Below, piece after piece: positions 6,611 through 14,067 of a stretch of DNA of 14,067 nucleotides. Source of the stretch: an uncultured Clostridia bacterium (GTDB lineage: Bacteria > Bacillota > Clostridia > Lachnospirales > Lachnospiraceae); NCBI GenBank assembly GCA_946186175.1, contig CAMHMG010000057.1:1-14067 (forward strand), in the 5' to 3' direction. A model generated the notes under the pieces. The model did not search any database and had not been told where the DNA came from. It saw nothing but the letters and a program-made list of their open reading frames with translations. Numbering within the stretch: the first letter of the stretch is position 1; every line of letters starts with the position of its first letter. The position numbers and the translations under genes are program-made.

Positions 6611-8966
6611 GTTTCCTAAAGGGTATTTTGAAGATGAAGTCAGAGACGGTTTTTTTGTTAGCAGCGTTATGAAGAAATGCTGGGCCGCTCAGATGGAAGT
6701 ACTATCTGATATTGCTTATGTTTGTGACAAATATAATATACGATGGTTTGCTGATTGCGGTACCCTTCTTGGAGCGGTAAGGCATGGAGGTTTTGTGCCG
6801 TGGGATGATGATTTGGATATATGTATGTTCAGAGATGATTATTACCGATTTTTAACCGTGGCAAGCAGTGAGCTTAAAAGAATCTGGCCGCAGTATCAGA
6901 TACTTAATTATCATAATGAACAATATTGGGAGCCTATAAGCAGGATAGTTAATTCAGATGAGGTGGAATTCAAAGAGGAGAGACTAGCAAAATTTCACGG
7001 TTATCCTTTGTGTGCCGGAATAGATGTGTTTCCGCTTGATTTTGTGTGTCCTGACCCGGAGGAAGAGCAGGCAAGAAAGAATCTGTTCAAGACTATTTTT
7101 GAACTTGCGGACAGTGATTTTGCGGAAACGATTGATAGAGAGTCTCTTAATATGTTGGCAGAAACAGTGGGAAGAAAGGTTGATAATAGCAAATCAGTTA
7201 AGCTGCAACTATATGAGTGGGGAGAGGTAGTATCATCTCTGTATGGAAGAGATGAGGCAAAGGATGTCTGCCTCATGACATTTTGGTATAGATATGATAA
7301 TCACAAATATCCCATAGAATTATTTGACAAAACCGTTGTGTTGCCATTTGAAAATATCTATATTAATGCTCCTGCAGGATACGATCAGGTTTTAAAGATA
7401 GAATATGGCGACTATATGAGACAGGTGAGAACAGGTGGGATTCACGAATATCCTCATTATGAAGGTCAAATTGAAACGGTTGGTGATTGGTTAGGAGAGG
7501 CATCCCCATTTTGTAAGCACATATCTAAAGAATCAATTGATAATATTATAGAAACTGAAGCAAATGATAAGTCTGTCCGCGAGGTTAAAGAAAAGGCATT
7601 AGAATTTGTCAGTTTACTAACTGAAGCTCATAATGAGATAGATAAAATGTTGAATAATAAAAACCTACAAGTTGCAGTTCAATTGCTTTGTCAGTGTCAG
7701 GATCTTGCAATTAGAGTAGGTACAATGATCGAAGAGGCCTGTGGGGAAGGTTTTGTAACGGTAAAATATTTGGAAGAATATTGTGAGGGTGTATATAAGG
7801 TATTTGAAAAGCTTAACAAGACTGGCTGCGTAGAGCGAGGCGAGGCTGGTGAGTGTGAATTTGAGGAGTTCAGTGAGCAGGTTAAGGCCGCTCTTGAACT
7901 GATGAATGAAGTTGTTGAGCAGCTTACTGTGATAGAAAAAAGTATAAAAGAGGATGTTGGGGAAATACAAGAGATTGTATTTATCCCATTTAGAGCAGAT
8001 TACTGGAATGCGATGGAGGGGATGTGGCGTGAGGTAAAGGATGATCCTAAGGTTAACGCTGTGGTGATGCCCATTCCTTACTATGAGAAGAATGCTTTGG
8101 GGGAGAAGGTGGCAATGTATTATGACATTGAAAGCTACCCTGATTATCTGCCTCTTGTAAGTTTTGAGGAATATGACATTGAGAAGCGGAGACCTTCAAA
8201 AATAATTATCCAATATACCTATGATGGTGATAATTTTGTCACAGGTATAGATTCACGGTTTTATGCAGAAAATTTGAGGAAAGTGACTGATGAACTCGTG
8301 TATGTACCTTATTTTGTTACCGAAGAAATTGCTCCGGGAGAAGAGAGGTCATATAAGATGATGGACAACTATGTGATATCTCCGGCAGTAGTATATTCGA
8401 ATAAGGTTGTTGTTCAGTCCGATAACATAAGAGAATTGTACATAAAGAAGTTGAAGGAATACTTTGGAGAACAGTTATATGATATATGGGAGAAGAAGAT
8501 AAACACTTCAAACATACCTGTATATGCTTATCCAAAGGTTTCCAAGGAAAATATTGCTATGCCTGATGATTGGAGAGGAAAAATATTCAAAGCTGACGGA
8601 ACAGCAAAGAGGGTGATAATATACTGTACCTCCATAAGCGGATTGTTTGAACATAGGTACAGGATGATAGAGAAGATGAGATCTGTGTTTAAAGTGTTTG
8701 CAGGTAACAGGGATGTGGTGATGCTGTGGTGCCCGGATCCATTGGTGGATGCAACAATACCCACTACCGACCCAAAGCTGTATGAGAATTATCTTAACCT
8801 TAAGGGGGAATTCGAAGATAAGGCAATGGGTATATTGGATGATAGTGGGAATAATGATAGGTTGATGTTGATGGCAGATGCCTATTACGGAGATAACGGC
8901 AGACTTATTCAGTTATGCAGGAATCGTAATATTCCTGTAATGATACAAAATGTGGAAGTTATGTAA
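6603..8966 (+). CDS. Two-domain LicD / glycerophosphotransferase-like protein, paralogue 2
   Basis: This is a 787-residue protein. The start at 6603 is chosen over the in-frame ATG at 6582 because AAGGAG (6590-6595) lies 7 bases before it and the resulting MVEFPKGYFEDEVRDGF matches the starts of the next two paralogues. The LicD domain (1 to about 295) has CGTLLGAVRH at 52-61, VPWDDDLDIC at 65-74 and DVFPLD at 141-146. A helical segment (about 325-405) contains LLCQCQDLAIRVGTMIEE and GEGFVTVKYLEEYCE. The C-terminal domain runs from about 455: EIVFIPFRADYW, MPIPYYEKN, YDGDN at 540-544, LVYVPYFV, then a second Rossmann half with VIIYCTSISGL, LWCPDPL (708-714), ADAYYGD (758-764) and IPVMIQN (777-783). 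It is cytoplasmic by lack of signal or membrane segments. The start overlaps the previous gene by 8 bases, implying translational coupling. Confidence 0.87.
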   Translation: MVEFPKGYFEDEVRDGFFVSSVMKKCWAAQMEVLSDIAYVCDKYNIRWFADCGTLLGAVRHGGFVPWDDDLDICMFRDDYYRFLTVASSELKRIWPQYQILNYHNEQYWEPISRIVNSDEVEFKEERLAKFHGYPLCAGIDVFPLDFVCPDPEEEQARKNLFKTIFELADSDFAETIDRESLNMLAETVGRKVDNSKSVKLQLYEWGEVVSSLYGRDEAKDVCLMTFWYRYDNHKYPIELFDKTVVLPFENIYINAPAGYDQVLKIEYGDYMRQVRTGGIHEYPHYEGQIETVGDWLGEASPFCKHISKESIDNIIETEANDKSVREVKEKALEFVSLLTEAHNEIDKMLNNKNLQVAVQLLCQCQDLAIRVGTMIEEACGEGFVTVKYLEEYCEGVYKVFEKLNKTGCVERGEAGECEFEEFSEQVKAALELMNEVVEQLTVIEKSIKEDVGEIQEIVFIPFRADYWNAMEGMWREVKDDPKVNAVVMPIPYYEKNALGEKVAMYYDIESYPDYLPLVSFEEYDIEKRRPSKIIIQYTYDGDNFVTGIDSRFYAENLRKVTDELVYVPYFVTEEIAPGEERSYKMMDNYVISPAVVYSNKVVVQSDNIRELYIKKLKEYFGEQLYDIWEKKINTSNIPVYAYPKVSKENIAMPDDWRGKIFKADGTAKRVIIYCTSISGLFEHRYRMIEKMRSVFKVFAGNRDVVMLWCPDPLVDATIPTTDPKLYENYLNLKGEFEDKAMGILDDSGNNDRLMLMADAYYGDNGRLIQLCRNRNIPVMIQNVEVM

Positions 8967-9046
8967 TGAGATACTAATGAAAATAAGATGATGTTATAAC
9001 AGTTGTATGCCGGAATATATTTACGGGAATAGGAAGGTATTGGTAT

Positions 9047-11395
9047 ATGGTTGAATTTCCTACAGGTTATTTCGAGGATGAAGTCAGAGATGGATTTTAT
9101 GTTAATGGCTTCATGAAGCGTTGCTGGGCTGCTCAGTTGGAGATAATAAATGATATAAAAACAGTTTGCGATAAGTACGATATTAAGTGGTATGCTGATT
9201 GTGGAACTCTGCTTGGTGCAGTGCGTCATGGCGGATTTGTGCCTTGGGATGATGATGTGGATATTTGTATGTTCAGAGAAGACTACATGAAGTTTATCTC
9301 TGTAGCGGACAGAGAGCTTAAAAGTATTTGGAAGGGATATAAGCTGCTTAATTTCAGAAACGGGGATTACTGGGAAGTGATAAGCCGGGTGGTTGATATG
9401 CACGCAGTTAATTTTGATGAGGAAAGAACAAGCAAATTTCATGGTTTTCCTCTGGAGGTTGGAGTTGATATTTTTCCATTAGATTATCTTTGCGAGAGTC
9501 GTGAGGATGAAGAAAGAAGAATGACCATCTGCAACACAATTTTTTCAATTGCGGATGATGAAAGACTTTATTCTCCTGATAAGGATATATTGGAGACACT
9601 CACCCTTATTGAGCTGGCAGCGGGACACAAATTTGATAGGAAGAAGTCTCTGCAGATGCAGTTATATGAATATGGTGAGAAGATGTTCTCACTTTATGAC
9701 AAGAAACAGGCAAAGTACGCTGCACTAATGGGATACTGGCTTAAGGATGAAAGTCACAGATATGACCTTAAATGGTATAATAATACAGTAATGCTTCCCT
9801 TTGAAATCATTAAGGTACCGGCTCCTATTGGCTATGATTCTGTGCTTAAGACAGAATATGGTGATTATCTGCGTATTGATCGTACAGGCGGTGCACATGA
9901 TTATCCTAGATTTGAGCGTCAGATTAATGATCTGTATAAGGAGATGGGGGATGGTTCGCCATTTCATAAAAAAGTTTCGAAGAAGGATTTGGATGAGGCT
10001 AAGAAAAGTAGATCTAATAATAATCCCAGACAGGCCGTGAAGGATAAGATAGTGGAGCTTAACGGATTGCTGAAGGAAGCCCATGCTGAACTTGACAAGC
10101 TGCTGTCGAACAACGATATTGAAGCAGCTATTGCTCTGTTAGAGGACTGTCAGAATACTGCAATTTATATCGGAACATTTATTGAGGAGAATTATGGTGA
10201 AGGACATGTGACGGTTAAGTGTTATGAGGATTATTGTGAATTAGTGTATGGGCTTCATGAGCAGCTGCTTTCATTATTAAATGAAGCTTTGGACAAGGTA
10301 GATGAGAGTTCTGTAAATGATGGTACACTTGACAAGCAGCTTCAGGCTATAGTCGAGAGCGTAGACAAAAATATTATTGTTCCAAGGGAGGTTGTTTTTC
10401 TGCCGTATAAGACATCTCTGTGGAAATATATGAAGCCGGTATGGGAAGAATGTAGTAATCAGCCCGGCGTTAATGTGTATGTGATTCCCATTCCGTATTA
10501 TGAAAAAAATGCGGTGGGGGAAATGGTAACAGAGCATTATGATGGTGATATGTTTCCAGATGAGGTTAAGACTATAGATTATAAGACCTATAGTTTTAGG
10601 ACGCATCTGCCGGATGTAATATATATACAGAATCCCTTTGATGATGACAATCTCACATTTGCTGTGAATCCATATCATTATGCGAAAAATTTGAGAAAAT
10701 ATACGAAGGAGCTTATCTATATACCGCCATTTGTAGAGGAGGAAATTAAGGAGGGGGATGGAAGGTCTTATAAGGCAATGAACCAGTATGTACTTTCCCC
10801 GGGAGTTGTGTATGCTGACAAAGTACTTCTTCAGTCAGAGAATATGAAGAAAATGTATTTGAGAAAATTGACAGATTTCTTCGGTGAAGATAGTGAGGTT
10901 TTTTGGGAGTCAAAGCTTGTTCCCAAACCTTCGGTGTACATAGCAGCAGAGGCAAAAAGCGCCAAGAGAGATATAGATATGCCGGATAAATGGAGAAGAA
11001 TGATAGTAAAATCTGATGGCAGTGCAAGGAAGCTAATACTGTATTATACAAGTGTCAGTGGATTAGCCGAATATGGAGACGAAATGCTTTGCAAGATAAG
11101 ACAGGTATTGGAAGTGTTCAAGAGAAACAGTGAGGTTATCCTTTTCTGGTATCATGACAGACTGATAGATACTACAATTTCAAAATATAGCCCAAAGCTA
11201 TATGAGGAATACATGAAAATTGTGGAAGGGTTTAAGTTGGAGAAGTACGGAATATTTGCTTCGGAGGAGGATGTTGCTCTTGCATTAGAGCTTGCGGATG
11301 CCTATTACGGAGATTCCCATTGGATAATACAGAAATTTAGAAACAATGGTTTGCCTGTTATGATACAGAATGTGAGGTGCGTTGAAAATGATTGA
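9047..11395 (+). CDS. Two-domain LicD / glycerophosphotransferase-like protein, paralogue 3
   Basis: This is a 782-residue protein, very similar in plan to its neighbours. The LicD core shows CGTLLGAVRH at 52-61, VPWDDDVDIC at 65-74 and DIFPLDYL at 141-148. The helical middle (about 330-410) has LLEDCQNTAIYIGTFIEE and CYEDYCELVYGLHEQL. The C-terminal domain (from about 445) has VVFLPYKTSLW, VIPIPYYEKNAVGE, LPDVIYIQNPFDDDN (521-535), ELIYIPPFVEEE, LILYYTSVSGL, LFWYHDRL (699-706), ADAYYGD (750-756) and LPVMIQN (769-775). AGGAAGG at 9031-9037 lies 9 bases ahead of the ATG. The 80-base gap before it is the largest inside the candidate operon; it contains a TGTTATAAC string (8992-9000) that could be an extended -10 element, without a clear -35. 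Its end overlaps the next gene by 8 bases. Confidence 0.87.
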   Translation: MVEFPTGYFEDEVRDGFYVNGFMKRCWAAQLEIINDIKTVCDKYDIKWYADCGTLLGAVRHGGFVPWDDDVDICMFREDYMKFISVADRELKSIWKGYKLLNFRNGDYWEVISRVVDMHAVNFDEERTSKFHGFPLEVGVDIFPLDYLCESREDEERRMTICNTIFSIADDERLYSPDKDILETLTLIELAAGHKFDRKKSLQMQLYEYGEKMFSLYDKKQAKYAALMGYWLKDESHRYDLKWYNNTVMLPFEIIKVPAPIGYDSVLKTEYGDYLRIDRTGGAHDYPRFERQINDLYKEMGDGSPFHKKVSKKDLDEAKKSRSNNNPRQAVKDKIVELNGLLKEAHAELDKLLSNNDIEAAIALLEDCQNTAIYIGTFIEENYGEGHVTVKCYEDYCELVYGLHEQLLSLLNEALDKVDESSVNDGTLDKQLQAIVESVDKNIIVPREVVFLPYKTSLWKYMKPVWEECSNQPGVNVYVIPIPYYEKNAVGEMVTEHYDGDMFPDEVKTIDYKTYSFRTHLPDVIYIQNPFDDDNLTFAVNPYHYAKNLRKYTKELIYIPPFVEEEIKEGDGRSYKAMNQYVLSPGVVYADKVLLQSENMKKMYLRKLTDFFGEDSEVFWESKLVPKPSVYIAAEAKSAKRDIDMPDKWRRMIVKSDGSARKLILYYTSVSGLAEYGDEMLCKIRQVLEVFKRNSEVILFWYHDRLIDTTISKYSPKLYEEYMKIVEGFKLEKYGIFASEEDVALALELADAYYGDSHWIIQKFRNNGLPVMIQNVRCVEND

Positions 11396-13769
11396 ATTTC
11401 CACATGATTATTTTGAAGACGAGGTAAGGGATGGCTTCTATGTCAACGGCCTTATGAAAAAATGTTGGGCTGCTCAGCTTGAGGTGCTTTCGGATATTGC
11501 CGCTGTTTGTGAGAAATATAATATCAAATGGTATGCGGATTGCGGAACATTGCTTGGAGCAGTTCGCCATGGGGGATTTATTCCGTGGGATGACGATATG
11601 GATATATGTATGTTTCGTGAGGATTATGAGAAGTTCTTTAAGGTGGCAGCCAAAGAGCTTAAGAGCATATACTCTAATTACGTATTATACGATTATCATA
11701 GTGATAATTATGATGAAATGATAGGCAGAGTGGATAATGCGGTTGGATGGGAATTAAGTGATGAGCATCTTGCCAAATTTCACGGTTACCCGTTCCGGGC
11801 GGGAGTTGATATATTCCCTCTTGATTATTTGTGTGATAACCGGGCAGAGGAAGAGGATAGAATGCTGGTGGCGCAGATGATATTCACTGTTGCAAGAAGG
11901 GAGGATCTGACTACCCTTAATGATGAAGTGGTGGAATATCTGGATTCCATTGAGGAGGCTTGTAATATACATTTCGACAGACATAACAATTTGAAGATTC
12001 AATTGTTTGAGCTTGGAGAAAAGCTGTTCTCACTGTACAAGAGAAAAGAAGCCACAAAGGCTGTACTGATGATATATTGGCTTTATAATGAGAGCCATGT
12101 ATATCCGCTAGAGCTATACGAAAAAACAGTGATGCTGCCCTTTGAGACTATCAAGATTCCTGTTCCGGCAATGTATAATGAGGTGCTTAAGATAGAGTAT
12201 GGCGATTATATGAGGATAGTCAGAACAGGAAGTGCACATGAATATCCATATCATGAAAAGTATATTAAGGCTATCAATGATGATATGGGAGAGAAATCAC
12301 CATTTAATAAGAGGGTTAGTAGAGAGGATGTTAATAGTCAGATTAAATGTGTCAGTGGCGATACCCCACGTAAAGAATTAGCTGGACAAATCAAGGGAAG
12401 CCTTCAATTGTTCGAAGAAGCTCACCTGGAACTTGTTAAGATGGCATCAGCCGGGCAGGCTGTTGATGTGATCAACATGTTAGAGCAATGTCAGGAATTT
12501 GCTATACAGACCGGAACACTTATTGAGGAGTCATATGGTGAAGGTACGAATACTGTCAAGAGTCTTGAAGATTATTGTGAGTTGGTTTATATATATCATG
12601 AACAGATTGCCGGAGGAGAGAAATTATTCAACAAAGAGGAATACAACAATGATGAGGAGATTGACAACACAGACGTGTATACAGATTATATTAATGAATT
12701 GTATTCTGATTTAAATGAGCAGCTTGTAATCATTAGTAGCAGGATGAATGAGGAAATCGTGCCAAGAAAGGAGATAGTATTCTTTCCATACAAATCATCA
12801 AAATGGATGTACATGGAGTCGGAATGGAGGAGAGCATGCAGCCTTCCTGACACAGATGTGTATGTGGTTCCTATTCCGTATTATCATAAGAATTGTCTTG
12901 GGGCTATAGAGTCGGAATATTATGATATTGATGGTTATCCTGATTATGTTAATGTTATTGATTATAATTCCTATGATTATGAGGTAAGACAGCCGGATAA
13001 GATTTATATACAGGTGCCTTATGATGATGATAATTATTCAATTACGATTAATCCGTATTTCTATACAAAGAATCTTAAGAAATATACGGATGAATTAGTA
13101 TATGTTCCCTGCTTTGTGCAGGAAGAGTTTGATGAATCCGATGAAAGGGCTTATAAGTCCATGAAATATTATGCAGTCTCATCGGGTGTGGTATATGCAG
13201 ATAAAGTCTATGTGCAGTCAGAGCATATGAAAGGTATGTATATCAAAAAACTGGTTGAATTCTTTGGAGAAGATTCAAAGAATATATGGGAATCTAAGCT
13301 TGAAGCAAGACCGGAAGATTATGATATTGTGAATATGAGACTTTCGAAGAATAATATAGATATGCCTGAGACATGGAAGAACATAATATATAAGTCAGAT
13401 GGAAGTACTAAGAAGGTTATCATGTATTATATAGGTGTAGACGGGCTTATGGAACATGGTGAAAAAATGCTTGAAAAGATTAGGACCAGTCTTGATATAT
13501 TCAAAGGAAATGTAGATAATATCGCATTAATCTTACGTGGTGATCCGCTGATCAAAGAGACTGTAGCAGTGAATGATTCGAAGCTATATCTGAAATACAG
13601 TGCTATGATTGATAAATATAAGACAGATGGTTATGGTATATATTATGATGGCAACGACACCGGCACACTTATTCAGATCATTGATGCTTATTATGGTGAT
13701 GTAGATAAGATGATTCAACAGTGCAGAAGCAGGAAGGTTCCTGTTATGATACAGAATGTGGATGTATGA
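11388..13769 (+). CDS. Two-domain LicD / glycerophosphotransferase-like protein, paralogue 4
   Basis: This is a 793-residue protein and the last of the tandem set. The ATG at 11388 is preferred to the TTG two codons upstream because it gives MIEFPHDYFEDEVRDGFYV, matching the paralogues; a GAGG lies at 11374-11377. LicD core: CGTLLGAVRH at 52-61, IPWDDDMDIC at 65-74 and DIFPLDYL at 141-148. The helical middle (about 335-405) has MLEQCQEFAIQTGTLIEE and LEDYCELVY, followed by an acidic, low-complexity linker (about 410-435). The C-terminal domain has EIVFFPYKSSKW, VVPIPYYHKN, PDKIYIQVPYDDDN (536-549), ELVYVPCFVQEE, VIMYYIGVDGL, LILRGDPL (714-721), DAYYGD (766-771) and VPVMIQN (784-790). Its start overlaps the previous gene by 8 bases (ATGATTGA). 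No terminator was seen in the 108 bases after it. Confidence 0.87.
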   Translation: MIEFPHDYFEDEVRDGFYVNGLMKKCWAAQLEVLSDIAAVCEKYNIKWYADCGTLLGAVRHGGFIPWDDDMDICMFREDYEKFFKVAAKELKSIYSNYVLYDYHSDNYDEMIGRVDNAVGWELSDEHLAKFHGYPFRAGVDIFPLDYLCDNRAEEEDRMLVAQMIFTVARREDLTTLNDEVVEYLDSIEEACNIHFDRHNNLKIQLFELGEKLFSLYKRKEATKAVLMIYWLYNESHVYPLELYEKTVMLPFETIKIPVPAMYNEVLKIEYGDYMRIVRTGSAHEYPYHEKYIKAINDDMGEKSPFNKRVSREDVNSQIKCVSGDTPRKELAGQIKGSLQLFEEAHLELVKMASAGQAVDVINMLEQCQEFAIQTGTLIEESYGEGTNTVKSLEDYCELVYIYHEQIAGGEKLFNKEEYNNDEEIDNTDVYTDYINELYSDLNEQLVIISSRMNEEIVPRKEIVFFPYKSSKWMYMESEWRRACSLPDTDVYVVPIPYYHKNCLGAIESEYYDIDGYPDYVNVIDYNSYDYEVRQPDKIYIQVPYDDDNYSITINPYFYTKNLKKYTDELVYVPCFVQEEFDESDERAYKSMKYYAVSSGVVYADKVYVQSEHMKGMYIKKLVEFFGEDSKNIWESKLEARPEDYDIVNMRLSKNNIDMPETWKNIIYKSDGSTKKVIMYYIGVDGLMEHGEKMLEKIRTSLDIFKGNVDNIALILRGDPLIKETVAVNDSKLYLKYSAMIDKYKTDGYGIYYDGNDTGTLIQIIDAYYGDVDKMIQQCRSRKVPVMIQNVDV

Positions 13770-13809
13770 TCTGTAAAATCGTTTTATATGGAAATAAATG
13801 TGCCTTTTG

Positions 13810-13818
13810 TGATATACT
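13810..13818 (+). promoter_or_regulatory. Possible extended -10 promoter ahead of the AAA-ATPase gene
   Basis: TGATATACT is an extended -10 element (TG-N-TATACT) located 60 bases before the ATG at 13878. There is no good -35 hexamer at the usual distance. The 108-base gap (13770-13877) is otherwise AT-rich and shows no convincing terminator. Confidence 0.3.
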
Positions 13819-13877
13819 TTATAAATAATAAATACTGTGTTAAAAGTGTAATTATCTGACAGATTGGATGTGAAGAT

Positions 13878-14067
13878 ATGGGAATATATTTGAATCCGGG
13901 AAATGAAAATTTTAAAGAGATTGTCAGTAGAGAGATATACGTTGACAAGACGATGTTGATACGAGATGTTAATGAAATAATGGAAAGAGGCAACAAGTAT
14001 ATCTGTATATCGCGTCCGAGACGTTTCGGGAAAACCATAGCTCAAAATATGCTTACGGCATATTATT
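13878..14067 (+). CDS. AAA-ATPase-like / DUF1703-type protein, 5' portion (3' end outside window)
   Basis: Only the first 63 codons are in the window. They read MGIYLNPGNENFKEIVSREIYVDKTMLI, then a segment around residues 40-63 with CISRPRRFGKTIAQNMLTAYY. The YVDKT phrase and the RPRRFGKT phosphate-binding loop (a Walker A variant) are typical of the N-terminus of the AAA-ATPase-like family that often carries a C-terminal PD-(D/E)XK nuclease-like domain (DUF1703). These proteins are numerous in gut Firmicutes and Bacteroidetes and have no settled function; a link to mobile elements or defence has been suggested. The ribosome site is weak (GGATGTGAAG just upstream). It is probably unrelated to flagellar modification and marks the end of that gene set. 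Confidence 0.82.
   Translation, partial: MGIYLNPGNENFKEIVSREIYVDKTMLIRDVNEIMERGNKYICISRPRRFGKTIAQNMLTAYY

Noticed and set aside
8909..9442. Long open frames on the minus strand, such as 8909-9442 and 1372-1794
   Set aside because: They are antisense to strongly conserved LicD coding regions, lack ribosome sites and show no recognisable protein features.
11382..11387. TTG start at 11382 for the last LicD gene
   Set aside because: The ATG two codons later gives the conserved MIEFP start seen in the paralogues and matches the 8-base overlap at the other junction.

Overview
The window reads as a flagellin and flagellin-modification locus from a motile, AT-rich Firmicute. The best guess is a Lachnospiraceae member of the Butyrivibrio/Roseburia type. 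This rests on the flagellin sequence (start MVVQHNLQAVNANRML), strong AAGGAGG-type ribosome binding sites, a sigma-28 promoter of Gram-positive form, and the downstream AAA-ATPase/DUF1703-type gene. Assignment below family level is inference. All genes are on the + strand, and no tRNA, rRNA, CRISPR array or insertion sequence was seen.

Layout. (1) Positions 1-614 are the 3' part of a flagellin gene, followed by a compact terminator. (2) Positions 679-1788 are a single-domain LicD-family gene that starts only 15 bases after the terminator T-run. (3) Positions 1822-2863 are a complete flagellin transcription unit: a sigma-28 promoter (TAAA-N15-GTCGATAT), a leader of about 110 nt with two hairpins and a possible CsrA site, a 273-residue flagellin, and a terminator. 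(4) Positions 2864-13769 are a candidate operon. A sigma-A-like promoter and a leader of about 170 nt precede a CgeB/DUF3880-type glycosyltransferase and then four tandem paralogues of about 780-795 residues. Each paralogue joins an N-terminal LicD nucleotidyltransferase-fold domain, a central helical segment and a C-terminal domain resembling the GT-B type CDP-glycerol glycerophosphotransferase group. (5) From position 13878 there is the start of an AAA-ATPase-like gene that runs off the window.

Working model (inference). The glycosyltransferase and the five LicD-type proteins have no signal peptide or membrane segment. They would act in the cytoplasm on flagellin before export, first attaching a sugar and then adding phospho-linked groups (phosphocholine, phospho-alditol or similar) from CDP-activated donors. 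The four duplicated two-domain LicD proteins next to very short flagellins are the most unusual part of the window and may be a little-described flagellar phospho-glycan assembly system. In the C-terminal domains of these proteins a motif I recall as RPHP in relatives is replaced, so that half may bind rather than catalyse, or may use a different donor.
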